Source of the DNA: Bacillus chungangensis
GTDB taxonomy: Bacteria; Bacillota; Bacilli; Bacillales; Bacillaceae_C
Length of the DNA: 64,000 nucleotides
NCBI RefSeq assembly: GCF_030812995.1
Contig: NZ_JAUSTT010000001.1
Location: 1 to 64,000 of the forward strand
Reading direction: 5' to 3'
This document shows, in pieces, positions 35,752-45,786 of this stretch. The notes beneath the pieces were generated by a model. The model worked only from the letters and a program-made list of their open reading frames with translations. It was not told where the DNA came from and made no database searches. A program made the position numbers and the translations under genes. Positions within the stretch are counted from its first letter, which is position 1. Every line of letters begins with the position of its first letter.

Positions 35752-36073
35752 AAAATGCCTACTTTCCTGCTTTAGATAACTCTATCGTAAAAAAAGCAGG
35801 CTTAATAAGCAAGCGAAAGCAGCGTTTTCGTAATAAAGGAAGAGGGGAATGACTTCAGCTATCCATGATGTCAATCCCCCACAATCTATAATGAACGCTA
35901 ATGAAAAAGGCCTAGGATACTTTTTCATTAACGGAAGCACGATTGTATTTTTATTTTCACCGAACGTAAAAAAAATATTGGTGTTAACTCTTAACAGTAT
36001 AGGAAAAGGGATCACAGCGGTAGCTTTTTTCTCTTGCATCGTCTATACTAAAGTGGATATAGGAGGGGTAGGA
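35752..36073. other. Gene-free stretch holA/yqzM
   Basis: These 322 bp separate divergent holA and yqzM. Short reading frames on both strands have no ribosome-binding site or family resemblance, and I see no hairpin or repeat of note. Promoters for the two genes must lie here. Confidence 0.4.
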
Positions 36074-36208
36074 ATGAACGAATTTGAAAAAAATGTCCAA
36101 TCAAAACGTAATGATGCGGTCGATTCTGGGGTCGGTTTTGTCGTTTCATTTTTATTTTTCACGCTTATGTTCGTGGTTGCAACAGCTATTCAACTTATTG
36201 GTTCGTAA
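36074..36208 (+). CDS. yqzM: YqzM family small membrane protein
   Basis: This 44-residue protein starts MNEFEKNVQSKRNDAVDSG with one membrane helix in the second half. AGGAGGGG lies upstream. It sits between holA and comEC as in B. subtilis. Function is unknown. Confidence 0.88.
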   Translation: MNEFEKNVQSKRNDAVDSGVGFVVSFLFFTLMFVVATAIQLIGS

Positions 36209-36214
36209 TATGCA

Positions 36215-36247
36215 TGGGGAGATGATATATCATACATCTCCCCTTTT
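36215..36247 (+). terminator. Terminator after yqzM
   Basis: The perfect 9-bp stem GGGGAGATG / CATCTCCCC is followed by TTTTT. Confidence 0.85.
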
Positions 36248-36309
36248 TAAATGTAGCCATGAGCAAGTGCTCGTCGTAATGATAAGCTCTCCAACTGATT
36301 TATTTTAGT

Positions 36310-38598
36310 TTATGGTTGTATCTTATAAAAGGTTCCTTTATTGCCAAAGTATTTGTAATGGATAGCTCCTTCGAGGTCAGTTCGATAAACGACTACTCCT
36401 TCTGCCTCAAGCAAGGAAACAACCTCGGAATTCGGATGCCCATATCGATTGTTCTTCCCTGCTGAAATCACCGCATATGTTGGTTGAAGCATTTGCAAGA
36501 AAACTTCTGTTGTAGACGTTTTGCTTCCATGATGACCTACTTTTAATACGTCTACTTGAAAATGATATCTTTGCATTAGCATTTCTTCTCCTTCTTTTTC
36601 TAAATCTCCAGTAAATAACCATTTCTTTGCTCCCATTTCCGCATAAAGAACAAGAGAATCGTTGTTTGCTCCTTCACCAGAACCATAAGGGTACACGATG
36701 CGAAAACGGCCTGCTTTATTTTCCCATCCATGACCATCCTTTACTTCTCGGATCGAGACATTTTTTTCACTAGCAGCTTGCAATAATTCTTGCATAACCG
36801 GCTGCCTCCATGATTGAGGAGAAAGAAGTATTTCTCTCACATTCAGCTGTGCCACCAGTTCATGGGCCGCCCCCATATGATCTAAATGACTGTGTGTAAT
36901 CAGCAATGTATCAATCGTCCGAATACCCTTGCTTTTAAGGATAGGCAATAAAATATCCTTGCCTACTCGAAAACGCTTTTCTCTTTCTTGCCAAGATTCT
37001 TGAGAAAATGTAAATTCTCCCCCTGTATCAATTAAATACGTTCCCCGCCGATACGGGAGTTTAATTAAAATCGCATCGCCTTGTCCGACATCGATGAAAA
37101 CGACTTCTCCAAATGGAGAATAGAGATTGATTACTGCTTGTAGAAGTAAAACTAGCAGCAAAGGCAGGATATATCGATATGAAAACCCCTTTTTTTCCCA
37201 AGAACGGAACAAAAAAATAAGCGCTGCAACAAATAAAAAAAGAATCACTGAATGAGGTCTGCCAGTAATGTATGTCAGCCAGTGAGATGCAAATGGATTG
37301 CTTAGCCATTTGCTTATTCCAATCACAGCTTCAAATAAATTGGTAAGCATGTTAAATGGAGTCTGATAAGTAAATGACATGAAAAATGTAACAAAAGCAA
37401 GTGGTAGAATAAAGAAAGTATAGAGAGGAACAAAGAATAAATTAGCTATAACTGCAACGAGAGAAAATTCATAAAAATGATAAGCGAGAATCGGTATGGA
37501 AGCAAAGGTAGAAACAAGAGAAATAACGAGCATTTTTATCCAAAACACTTGAGAGCGAGCAATTATTTTTTCCGAACAAACGAGTGCAGCACTAACAGCA
37601 TATGATAATTGAAAGCCAATATGAAAACAGACGTATGGATCTACTAATAAAAAAAGGAGGAAACTAATACTTATCGCATCAAACGGTGTAAGCGGCCACT
37701 TCCAGCGCAGAGCAGAGAGTAACAGCATTGACATGACCGAGGCACGAAGAACAGGCGGATTGCCGCCGCTAATGATTGCGTAAAAAGGCAGAAACAGCAT
37801 AAGCAGCAAATAACAAGTTTCACGAGTAATGCCAACTCTTAAAAGGAGATAATATAGTACACTAATAATCATTCCAACATGTAAGCCTGAAATAGCTAAC
37901 AAATGGACAATGCCCAAGTGTCGATATATTTGTTCCGTTTCTTCATCCATGCTGCTGCGATCTCCAAATATTAATGCCTTTACATAAGGTATCGCTTCAG
38001 GTGGATACTTTTCTTCAATATGTTTCAAACCCTTTGCACGCATGATTAAAAAATGTTCATAGAAACTTTTTCCAGGATTTTCTTCATATAAAATAAGCTC
38101 TTCCGCTTTCAGAATCCAATGAATGTGGTTGTAATACAAGTATTGTTGGTAATTAAACTGGTGTTCGTTGCGATTTTTTTCTGGTCGCTGCAACTTCCCG
38201 ATGATAAGAAGCTTATTGCCTGGGAACAATTGTCTAAGAAGATATTCTTTTTCAGTTTTAGAGGCAATCGTATAATGAAGAACGAGCTTTTCTTGTTCCT
38301 TTGTTTTTACGACACCTTTTAGGCGATCTCCATCTATTTGCGGTAGCTCAATCATTGTCACAATAAAGCGGGAATCATCTTCTGAGTATACAGTAATGCG
38401 CTGTAGTTCAAGAGAAACACCAATGAAGTAAAAAAAGAGAAACACAATAGAAGCTAGAAGCAGGAAACGAAGATGCTGTAAGAAGTAAATACGAAGTATA
38501 AGCAAAATAAACAACAGTAGTATACACCATTGCAGCGAAAGTGCAAGCAGGACCCCACTGAGTCCAGACAAAGCTAAATAAATCCAATTTCCTTGCAT
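36310..38598 (-). CDS. comEC: Competence channel protein ComEC
   Basis: This 762-residue protein forms the membrane channel for single-stranded DNA during transformation. N-terminal helices and an OB-like region come first, then the Competence domain (HLLAISGLHVGMI), then a metallo-beta-lactamase-like domain (ITHSHLDHMGA, VGHHGSKTSTTE). The frame is intact at normal length, so the gene looks functional. Confidence 0.96.
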   Translation of the reverse strand: MQGNWIYLALSGLSGVLLALSLQWCILLLFILLILRIYFLQHLRFLLLASIVFLFFYFIGVSLELQRITVYSEDDSRFIVTMIELPQIDGDRLKGVVKTKEQEKLVLHYTIASKTEKEYLLRQLFPGNKLLIIGKLQRPEKNRNEHQFNYQQYLYYNHIHWILKAEELILYEENPGKSFYEHFLIMRAKGLKHIEEKYPPEAIPYVKALIFGDRSSMDEETEQIYRHLGIVHLLAISGLHVGMIISVLYYLLLRVGITRETCYLLLMLFLPFYAIISGGNPPVLRASVMSMLLLSALRWKWPLTPFDAISISFLLFLLVDPYVCFHIGFQLSYAVSAALVCSEKIIARSQVFWIKMLVISLVSTFASIPILAYHFYEFSLVAVIANLFFVPLYTFFILPLAFVTFFMSFTYQTPFNMLTNLFEAVIGISKWLSNPFASHWLTYITGRPHSVILFLFVAALIFLFRSWEKKGFSYRYILPLLLVLLLQAVINLYSPFGEVVFIDVGQGDAILIKLPYRRGTYLIDTGGEFTFSQESWQEREKRFRVGKDILLPILKSKGIRTIDTLLITHSHLDHMGAAHELVAQLNVREILLSPQSWRQPVMQELLQAASEKNVSIREVKDGHGWENKAGRFRIVYPYGSGEGANNDSLVLYAEMGAKKWLFTGDLEKEGEEMLMQRYHFQVDVLKVGHHGSKTSTTEVFLQMLQPTYAVISAGKNNRYGHPNSEVVSLLEAEGVVVYRTDLEGAIHYKYFGNKGTFYKIQP

Positions 38599-38736
38599 AG
38601 AACCTCCTATTCTTCAGGTGAAGCGAACCACTCCACCTGATCACTTTTACCGATACATTTTTTATTTCTAAAGCTTTCAAAAAGCTTAGATCTCTATTTA
38701 GAAAACTACTATCTCTAGTTGAAAGCTTAAATACGT

Positions 38737-39303
38737 TTATTTTCGAGTAAAGAGCATATCTGCCTGCTCTTGAAGAGCTATCAAATGATTATCCTCTAAG
38801 CCGCTTTCTTGTAAAATAGTAAGCAACATTTGTACAAAATCTCTTTTTTGTTGAGACAATCCATCAAGGCTTTGTGGATGAAAAAATACTTGTTCTACAC
38901 GAACACCGGCTTGTTCGAATAATTCAATTGCGTAGGGATGATTCTTGTAGTCATTCGCATAATAAACTGTTTTAATGCCAGCTTGAATAATGGCCTTGCA
39001 GCATTGCAAGCAGGGAAAATGTGTTACATACATTTCGGCATTTTCAGTAGGAACGCCAAATTTTGCACATTGCAGGAGCGCGTTCATCTCCGCGTGAATC
39101 GTTCGAACACAATGATTGTCGATGACATAGCAGCCTTCATCGATACAATGAACACCACCGGCAATCGAGCCATTATAACCGCCGGCAATAATTCGCTTGT
39201 CACGGACAATTGTCGCTCCAACAGTGAGTCTTGTACAAGTACTTCGAAAAGACAATAGATGACTTTGTGCCATAAAATACTGGTTCCAAGCAATTCTTTC
39301 CAT
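38737..39303 (-). CDS. comEB: dCMP deaminase ComEB
   Basis: This 188-residue zinc deaminase has HAEMNALLQCAKFG and PCLQCCKAI. It converts dCMP to dUMP and lies in the com operon, although it is not needed for transformation in B. subtilis. ATG 39303 has AAGGAG seven bases upstream. Confidence 0.95.
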   Translation of the reverse strand: MERIAWNQYFMAQSHLLSFRSTCTRLTVGATIVRDKRIIAGGYNGSIAGGVHCIDEGCYVIDNHCVRTIHAEMNALLQCAKFGVPTENAEMYVTHFPCLQCCKAIIQAGIKTVYYANDYKNHPYAIELFEQAGVRVEQVFFHPQSLDGLSQQKRDFVQMLLTILQESGLEDNHLIALQEQADMLFTRK

Positions 39304-39400
39304 GTTATACTCCTTTTTCAACTTTCATGTTTTAGGTAACTGCAAATCCTCTGCTTCTAGTTTAGCGATTTTTTTAGTTTGTCGTCAATCGCGAGTCTGA

Positions 39401-40042
39401 TTAATGAACAGTAATGTGTTCCTTTAATTTTTCAAATGTTCTATCCCCTATTCCCGAAATGTTTTTAATATCTTCAATTGCTTTAAAAGACCCTACTTTC
39501 TCACGATGTTCTAGTATCGCTCTTGCCTTAGCAGAACCAATACCTGGCAATGTTTCCAAGCTACTCTCATCAGCTGTATTAAGATTTATTTTTCCCTGCT
39601 CTGCTTGTGAATGAGAAGCTATGCTTGTTTCAAAATCAAAATCGTTTTCTTCTCCGATTTTTGGAATGTAAATCACCATCTCATCTACCACTTTCTGAGC
39701 TAAATTGACTCTATTAATTGCAGCATCCTCTTGAAATCCACCAGCTCTCATCACAATGTCTTGAATACGCTCTCCATCTTCAACACGATATAAACCTGGA
39801 TGAACAACTGCTCCTTTTATATCAGCAAAAATTGGCTGTGCTGGTTCGGTCAAAACTGCCTCTGTTGTACGATTAGTCTCCTCTACGGTTTGAATCAATG
39901 GCTTGGATACATCTGAAACAACCTGGCTATTTTTCACATGTTGTATTGCCAGCCCTGTTCCAATTATTATTAAAATGACTACTCCAATCATAAAAGTTTT
40001 ATATTTTTCCCATATTATTCTAATTATTTTACATCCCCCCAC
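39401..40042 (-). CDS. comEA: Competence DNA receptor ComEA
   Basis: A membrane anchor (about residues 17-33) is followed by a SLBB-like domain (FADIKGAVVHPGLYRV) and a C-terminal helix-hairpin-helix pair (INLNTADESSLETLPGIGSAKARAI). It binds incoming double-stranded DNA outside the membrane. The start is uncertain: the longest form begins at GTG 40042 with no good site, while a GGGGGG run lies just inside the frame. Confidence 0.92.
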   Translation of the reverse strand: MGGCKIIRIIWEKYKTFMIGVVILIIIGTGLAIQHVKNSQVVSDVSKPLIQTVEETNRTTEAVLTEPAQPIFADIKGAVVHPGLYRVEDGERIQDIVMRAGGFQEDAAINRVNLAQKVVDEMVIYIPKIGEENDFDFETSIASHSQAEQGKINLNTADESSLETLPGIGSAKARAILEHREKVGSFKAIEDIKNISGIGDRTFEKLKEHITVH

Positions 40043-40230
40043 ATTTTAATTCGTTTATCCCCTTAAAAGTGCAAATCGGACATTTTCGGAATAAGAGGAG
40101 AGAATGACTAACAATCTATTTCTCATTCTCTTACTCTGGAATAAAGTTAGTTATCGGGATCAAGAAGCATATTTTATGGCAAGAAGCATATTTTGTTATG
40201 AAGTGTGTTGCCATGAGAGGAGAGATCTTC

Positions 40231-41058
40231 ATGAAAGTTGGAATGATTGGAACTGGTAACATTGGGCGCATTTTAATAGAAGCAATGGTGGATGGAAATG
40301 CTATTTCTCCTGAGCATGTTCTTATAACGAATCGAACACCGGAGAAAGCATACCGCATACAACAACAATATCCTTCCATCCATGTTTGTCACTCAAACGA
40401 AGACATTTTTCGAGATGCTGATTTAATTTTTATTTGTGTAAAACCATTAGAATATCTTGACATTTTGGAAAAGTATAAGACGTTTTTGTCACCCAATAAA
40501 TGCCTTGTTTCTGTCACTAGTCCTATTTCCGTTGAACAGCTGCAAGCTAAAACAAATTGTTCATGTGCCCGCATCATCCCGAGTATTACTAATCGAGCAT
40601 TAGCTGGAGTTTCTTTATTCACCTATAGTAAAAGCTGCAAGGAGGAATGGCGAAACAAACTGCATGACTTCTTTTCATGTTTTAGCATCCCCTATGAAAT
40701 AAAAGAGGAAATTACTAGGGTTTCTTCAGATATTGTTAGCTGTGGACCAGCTTTTTTTAGTTATCTTACACAAAGATTTATTGATGGGGCAGTAGCAGAA
40801 ACAAAAATCGATCAAGAAACTGCAACCGATTTAGCTAGTGCCATGTTAATTGGCTTAGGGGAGCTATTAAAGAAACAATACTACACATTGCCAACTTTAC
40901 AAGAAAAAGTATGTGTTAAAGGAGGAGTAACGGGAAAGGGTATTGACGTATTAGAAGCAAATCTCGGAGATGTATTCCAGCAATTATTTCGTGCAACTGA
41001 AGAAAAATTTAAAGAGGATGTCAGGATGATTAGGAAACAATTCAACGCTTCTTTATAA
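40231..41058 (+). CDS. comER: ComER, P5C reductase-like protein
   Basis: This 275-residue Rossmann-fold protein has MIGTGNIGRILIEAM and a C-terminal dimerisation domain (ACGP-like SCGPAFFSYL, GVTGKGIDVLEANL). It is divergent from comEA-EB-EC, as in B. subtilis. The pyrroline-5-carboxylate reductase fold is clear; its role is unproven, with effects on sporulation reported in Bacillus. ATG 40231 has GAGGAGAG upstream. Confidence 0.93.
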   Translation: MKVGMIGTGNIGRILIEAMVDGNAISPEHVLITNRTPEKAYRIQQQYPSIHVCHSNEDIFRDADLIFICVKPLEYLDILEKYKTFLSPNKCLVSVTSPISVEQLQAKTNCSCARIIPSITNRALAGVSLFTYSKSCKEEWRNKLHDFFSCFSIPYEIKEEITRVSSDIVSCGPAFFSYLTQRFIDGAVAETKIDQETATDLASAMLIGLGELLKKQYYTLPTLQEKVCVKGGVTGKGIDVLEANLGDVFQQLFRATEEKFKEDVRMIRKQFNASL

Positions 41059-41102
41059 GTATTCGATAGACATAACAAAAATCCTTTTTATTTATCATTT
41101 TA

Positions 41103-41133
41103 TTAAGCGACCGCTTTTGCTAACGGTCGCTTG
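41103..41133. terminator. Bidirectional terminator comER/yqeM
   Basis: AAGCGACCG pairs with CGGTCGCTT. A T-run follows on the right (TTTTTTT) and AT-rich sequence on the left, between convergent genes. Confidence 0.85.
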
Positions 41134-41878
41134 CATTTTTTTGACAAATGAAGAACAGTCTTTCTGATTTGTGATCTGGCTTATGATCTTGAAAATCTGC
41201 TGTTATTTCTAACAAAGAAAACCCTATTTCATTTAACCAGTTGACATATTGTTCTATTTCATATGTTCGTTGGCAATGGATTTCTTCAAACCGCTTATAT
41301 TGTCCTGTTTGTTCGTCAAGGGTGAACAAAGTTAATTCATGTTCCACAGAATCTGGAAATGCCCCTTCATAACAATTCCAAATATAAGAGACTTCTTCTT
41401 CATTTTCTGTATAGGCTCGATCACTTAAATATTGTTTGATCTTATACGTGCTATGAATATCAAACATAAAGAGACCGTTGTCCGCTAAATGATCGAAGAC
41501 ACTTTTAAACGTTTTCTTTACTTCTTCAGGGGATGTTAAATAATTAAGTGAATCACAAAAAATGGTAACGATATCAAAGGTGCCTAAATCTGTTAATTTA
41601 CACATATGTTGTTGAAAAAGCTGAATGTTTATATTCTCATGCCAAGCCTTGTTTTGGGCGATAGCAAGCATGTCTTCTGATAAGTCAACACCAACAACTT
41701 CAAAATCAGACTTCGCCAAACGAATCGCGAGTTCTCCAGTACCACACCCTACATCAAGCAATCGCTTCCCTTCCTGACAATAACGTTTCTGCCTGTTTAA
41801 AACATATGAACACCAATCGTCATAGGGAACATCTTTCATTAAGGAATCGTAAACAGAAGCAAGTTTGCCATAGCTCAT
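41120..41878 (-). CDS. yqeM: Class I SAM methyltransferase YqeM
   Basis: This 252-residue protein has motif I LLDVGCGTGELAIRLA and motif II VVGVDLSEDMLAIAQ. Substrate is unknown. It overlaps rsfS by 4 bp and is the last gene of the yqeG operon. Confidence 0.9.
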   Translation of the reverse strand: MSYGKLASVYDSLMKDVPYDDWCSYVLNRQKRYCQEGKRLLDVGCGTGELAIRLAKSDFEVVGVDLSEDMLAIAQNKAWHENINIQLFQQHMCKLTDLGTFDIVTIFCDSLNYLTSPEEVKKTFKSVFDHLADNGLFMFDIHSTYKIKQYLSDRAYTENEEEVSYIWNCYEGAFPDSVEHELTLFTLDEQTGQYKRFEEIHCQRTYEIEQYVNWLNEIGFSLLEITADFQDHKPDHKSERLFFICQKNASDR

Positions 41879-42231
41879 GACTGAATCAGGCTCTCGATAT
41901 CAACGAGCGGCGCATCTCCCCATAGCCTTTCGAGATTATAGTAGCTACGTTCGTCACGATGAAACACGTGGGCAACTACATCACCCATGTCGACTAACAC
42001 CCATTTTGCTTCATCATACCCTTCTAATCGCTTTACTTCATAGCCTGCCAGCTCAGCTTCGGATTTCAGCTCTCTGGCAATTGCTTGCACTTGCTTATCA
42101 GAATTTCCATGGCAAATAACAAAATAATCAGCAATAAGTGAAATACCTTGCATATTTAATGCCATTAAATCTTCCGCTCTTTTTTCATCTGCTGCTTTTA
42201 GTACTGTTTCTAATAATGCTTCTTTATTCAC
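41875..42231 (-). CDS. rsfS: Ribosome silencing factor RsfS (YqeL)
   Basis: This 118-residue protein binds L14 and blocks subunit joining under nutrient stress. The motifs DYFVICHGNSDKQVQAIA and WVLVDMGDVVAHVFH are typical. Confidence 0.96.
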   Translation of the reverse strand: MNKEALLETVLKAADEKRAEDLMALNMQGISLIADYFVICHGNSDKQVQAIARELKSEAELAGYEVKRLEGYDEAKWVLVDMGDVVAHVFHRDERSYYNLERLWGDAPLVDIESLIQS

Positions 42232-42233
42232 AC

Positions 42234-42803
42234 CTATTGGGCCCCCTTATTCTTTAACAAATCATGGTACATTTCTAATGAATCTGGAAAAACCATTTGG
42301 TCTCTGCTTACTAAAAAAATAATCGTATTCTTAGCCGCTTTTAACAATGCTTGATTCAGGTTCCTTTTTGCTATTTCCCTTACCTCATCTACTCCTGGGA
42401 AATAACGGCCTGGCTCTATATAGTCGGCTAAATAAATGACCTTTTCTAAAAGTGACATGTTTCGTCTGCCTGTAGTATGATAGCGAATGGCATCCAATAT
42501 TTCCTGATCATCTATTCCTGCTTCTTTTTCAACTAAATATGCACCAACCGGAGCATGCCACAATTCATGATGAAATTGCAATAGCCTTTGATCCATTTTT
42601 TCTGTCAAAATCACTTTTTCCATTTCCTCTATTGGTCTAAATTTTGCATAATCATGGAAAATAGCAGCTAAGGAGGCTTTTGTTGGATTTGCTCCATACT
42701 GGGCTGCTAATTCAAGGGCTGTTTTTTCGACACCAAGTGTATGTTGATAGCGTTTTTCCGTTATTTGTTTCTTTACTAACAGTAATGCTTTATCTCGATT
42801 CAT
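42234..42803 (-). CDS. yqeK: Ap4A hydrolase YqeK (HD domain)
   Basis: This 189-residue HD-domain protein has RYQHTLGVEKTA, AIFHDYAKF and AIRYHTTGR. Homologues cleave diadenosine tetraphosphate symmetrically. It overlaps nadD by 14 bp. Confidence 0.93.
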   Translation of the reverse strand: MNRDKALLLVKKQITEKRYQHTLGVEKTALELAAQYGANPTKASLAAIFHDYAKFRPIEEMEKVILTEKMDQRLLQFHHELWHAPVGAYLVEKEAGIDDQEILDAIRYHTTGRRNMSLLEKVIYLADYIEPGRYFPGVDEVREIAKRNLNQALLKAAKNTIIFLVSRDQMVFPDSLEMYHDLLKNKGAQ

Positions 42804-43365
42804 AAAGAGAATGCTCCTTTATATAGGAAATCACCTGATCAGGTATTAAATATTTTACACTTTGCTTTTGAGACAAGCGCCTGCGAAGCAATGTCGATGA
42901 AATTGAAATATCTGGAATATCAATAGATACGATAGGCATCTCACTTTCCGTTGAATAACGAGGGCGATTCACACCAACAAACTGAACAAGTTTGCAAAGC
43001 TCTGACACTTTATACCATTTGGGCAAATATTCTATCATATCTGCACCAATAATAAAATAAAAATCTACGTCTGGTTCCTGCGCTTTTAATAATTGCATTG
43101 TATCATATGTATAGGAACAACCTTTTCGCTTCAGTTCAATTGTCTCTAGTTTAAACTTTTCATGGTCTTGAATAGCCAGCTTTGTCATTGCCAAACGCTG
43201 CTCTTCTGTTACTTTATCTGTCATTTTCTTATGAGGAGGCTTTTGATTTGGCATAAAGCGAACCTCTTCCAATTTTAGAGCATGCAATACTTCATTGGCA
43301 ATGATTAAATGACCAAGATGAGGAGGATTAAAAGTTCCCCCTAAAATGCCGACTCTTTTCCTCAA
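42790..43365 (-). CDS. nadD: Nicotinate-nucleotide adenylyltransferase
   Basis: This 191-residue nucleotidyltransferase of NAD synthesis has the GGTFNPPHLGHL motif and the ISISSTLLRRRL motif. Confidence 0.97.
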   Translation of the reverse strand: MRKRVGILGGTFNPPHLGHLIIANEVLHALKLEEVRFMPNQKPPHKKMTDKVTEEQRLAMTKLAIQDHEKFKLETIELKRKGCSYTYDTMQLLKAQEPDVDFYFIIGADMIEYLPKWYKVSELCKLVQFVGVNRPRYSTESEMPIVSIDIPDISISSTLLRRRLSQKQSVKYLIPDQVISYIKEHSLYESR

Positions 43366-43505
43366 TATATTCCCAACCTTTATGCCATGTTATTATAGGT
43401 CGAAGTCATATCTTCAAAAAAACAAAAGGACTTATGCCATTACCTTTATCAACTCAAAATCTACTCACCATTCATGGTGTATCATTTTTACGATACATGA
43501 ACGAT

Positions 43506-43799
43506 CTAAGGTAAAACAATTTTCTTTTTTTCCTTTGATTCTTTATAAAGGATAATGATATTTCCAATAATCTGTACAATGTCTGCATTTGTAGCATCCG
43601 CAAGTGCTTCCGCAACTGTATGCTTATCTTCATCGCAATTTTGTAAAACACTTACTTTTAATAACTCTCTTGCTTCTAATGCTTCACTTATTTGTTTGAT
43701 CATATTGTCATTAACACCAGCTTTTCCAACTTGAAAAATTGGGTCTAGATGGTGTGCTGACGCTCGTAAAAATCGCTTCTGTTTACCTGTTAACATCAT
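43506..43799 (-). CDS. yhbY: YhbY-type RNA-binding protein (YqeI)
   Basis: This 97-residue CRM-domain protein is associated with pre-50S ribosomes. It has LTGKQKRFLRASAHHLDPIFQVGKAG with the GxxG-like loop. It overlaps aroE by 17 bp. Confidence 0.94.
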   Translation of the reverse strand: MMLTGKQKRFLRASAHHLDPIFQVGKAGVNDNMIKQISEALEARELLKVSVLQNCDEDKHTVAEALADATNADIVQIIGNIIILYKESKEKKKIVLP

Positions 43800-44640
43800 A
43801 GCCTCCTAATTGTTTTATTACTATTTTTCTCATTCTTTCTGTATCAGGCGTCAAGCCAGTCCACTTTTCAAATGCTAAAGCACCTTGATAAACAAACATA
43901 CCTAACCCGTTTTGAATAAGTGCTCCTTTTTCCTGCGCCTGTTGTAAAAATGTCGTTTTAAAAGGATTATAAATAATATCAGATACAAACGTACCTGGTT
44001 TCATTTTATTTAAAGAAAGCGGAGTATCTTTCACTTTTGGACTCATTCCTATAGAAGTAGTTTGAATAATTAATGTATATTGATCTAAAGAAGATTCTGC
44101 CTCAAGCAAAGATAAAGCATTGGTTTCAGCTGGAAATGGACAACCTGCTGCTAAGTGTTCCCCTCGTTCCAACGTTCGATTACAAATATCAATACTTAGA
44201 ACTCCCTCTGAAGCCAACGTATAATAAATTGCTTTTGCCGCCCCGCCAGCTCCCACTAACAATACTTTTTCTTTTTGCAAATCTGATTTCCAATCTTGTT
44301 TCAAAGCAGACATGAATCCATGTCCATCTGTGTTGAACCCAATCCACTTTCCATCCTTTAATATAACTGTATTAACAGCGCCAATCGCCTCAGCAAGCGG
44401 GGCTATTTCATCCAACAACGGTATAATAGTGCTTTTATGAGGAATAGTTACATTAAAACCAGCAATCCCAATCGCTTTCATTCCTTTAATTGCAGCTTCT
44501 AAATCCTCTGGTTTGATATTAAATGCATGATAATAGCCAGGAAGCTCTAAAGCAGTAAAAGCATCGTTATGCATCACTGGTGACATAGAATGTGCAATAG
44601 GATGACCGATTACACCATATAATTTTTTCATCTCTCTCAC
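43783..44640 (-). CDS. aroE: Shikimate dehydrogenase
   Basis: This 285-residue NADPH-dependent enzyme of the aromatic pathway has IAHSMSPVMHN, NVTIPHK, NTDGHGFMSAL and VLLVGAGGAAKAIYYTL. Confidence 0.97.
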   Translation of the reverse strand: MREMKKLYGVIGHPIAHSMSPVMHNDAFTALELPGYYHAFNIKPEDLEAAIKGMKAIGIAGFNVTIPHKSTIIPLLDEIAPLAEAIGAVNTVILKDGKWIGFNTDGHGFMSALKQDWKSDLQKEKVLLVGAGGAAKAIYYTLASEGVLSIDICNRTLERGEHLAAGCPFPAETNALSLLEAESSLDQYTLIIQTTSIGMSPKVKDTPLSLNKMKPGTFVSDIIYNPFKTTFLQQAQEKGALIQNGLGMFVYQGALAFEKWTGLTPDTERMRKIVIKQLGGYDVNR

Positions 44641-44679
44641 CCTTATATGCTTTTCAGCTTTTTATCTATCTCTTCTCCA

Positions 44680-45786
44680 TTAAATGAGCGATGAGCGCAA
44701 AAACACACTGACTCCTTTCGGTGCATATGCAGCTACAATTGCTCCTGGTTCGTTGATTGTAATCCAACCAAGCCCAGAGAAAACAATATCTGTTTTCTCC
44801 TTTTTAAGAGAAAATTCATGACGGACAAAAGCTGGAAAATGTTCAAGCTCCTCTTTTCGCGGCGGCTGCAGCAGCTCACCCGCTTGTTTTTCATAGAGGG
44901 AATCTGCATTTTCTAATTTTGTGCGATGAATCTTTAGTTCATTTGACACATAGCAGACGAAAGATCTTCTCCCACCCTTTAAATAATCAAGACGAGCTAA
45001 ACCACCAAAAAATAAAGTTTGCTGTTCATTTAATTGAAAAACAATCGGCTTCATTTCCTTTTTAGGGGTAATAACTTTTAGATCCTGTTTTTGAATATAA
45101 TGTGCTATTTGATGATCATTCATTAATCCAGGAGTATCTACTATTCTTTTGCCGTCGCTTAACGGAATTTCAATCATATCAAGGGTAGTGCCAGGAAAAT
45201 GTGAAGTAGTAATTACATTTTTTTCTCCAGTTAAGTCTTTGATAATTCTATTGATGAAGGTTGATTTCCCAACATTTGTACAGCCAACAACAAAAATATC
45301 TTCTCCATTGCGGTAGTATTCCATTGCTTTTAGTGCATCCTCCATATAGCGGCCTTTTGCTGCACTAACAAGCATGACATCGACAGGCCTTAATCCGAGC
45401 TCCCTTGCCTGCTTTTTCATCCAAAGGATCAACTTGTTTCTTTTCGTTGATTTTGGCAGTACATCCTCTTTATTCCCAATCAGTAAAACCGGGTTGCTGC
45501 CAACAAAGCGTTGGAGGCCAGAAATCCAACTTCCATTAAAATCAAAAATATCTACAACCAATACGATCAGGCCTTTTCTTTGACCAAGTTCATGCAACAT
45601 TTTTAATAAGTCATTATTATCAAAAGAAACATCTTGAATTTCATTGTAGTGCTTCAATCGAAAACATCTTTGACAGATGAGCTGTTCTTTTTCCAGTGCT
45701 GATAGTGGAGCGTACCCGATTGTATCTGGATTTTCTGACTGAATTTTTACCCCGCAGCCAATACAGTGTAATGATTGATCTTTCAC
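44680..45786 (-). CDS. yqeH: Ribosome biogenesis GTPase YqeH
   Basis: This 368-residue circularly permuted GTPase acts in 30S assembly and has an N-terminal zinc finger (CIGCGVKIQ ... CQRCFRL). G4 NKEDVLP precedes G1 GCTNVGKSTFIN and G3 DTPGL, the permuted order. It overlaps yqeG by 4 bp. Confidence 0.96.
   Translation of the reverse strand: MKDQSLHCIGCGVKIQSENPDTIGYAPLSALEKEQLICQRCFRLKHYNEIQDVSFDNNDLLKMLHELGQRKGLIVLVVDIFDFNGSWISGLQRFVGSNPVLLIGNKEDVLPKSTKRNKLILWMKKQARELGLRPVDVMLVSAAKGRYMEDALKAMEYYRNGEDIFVVGCTNVGKSTFINRIIKDLTGEKNVITTSHFPGTTLDMIEIPLSDGKRIVDTPGLMNDHQIAHYIQKQDLKVITPKKEMKPIVFQLNEQQTLFFGGLARLDYLKGGRRSFVCYVSNELKIHRTKLENADSLYEKQAGELLQPPRKEELEHFPAFVRHEFSLKKEKTDIVFSGLGWITINEPGAIVAAYAPKGVSVFLRSSLI

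Noticed and set aside
35849-36208. Longer rightward frame ending at the yqzM stop region
   Set aside because: It is out of frame or upstream of the well-supported yqzM start with AGGAGGGG and shows no family resemblance.
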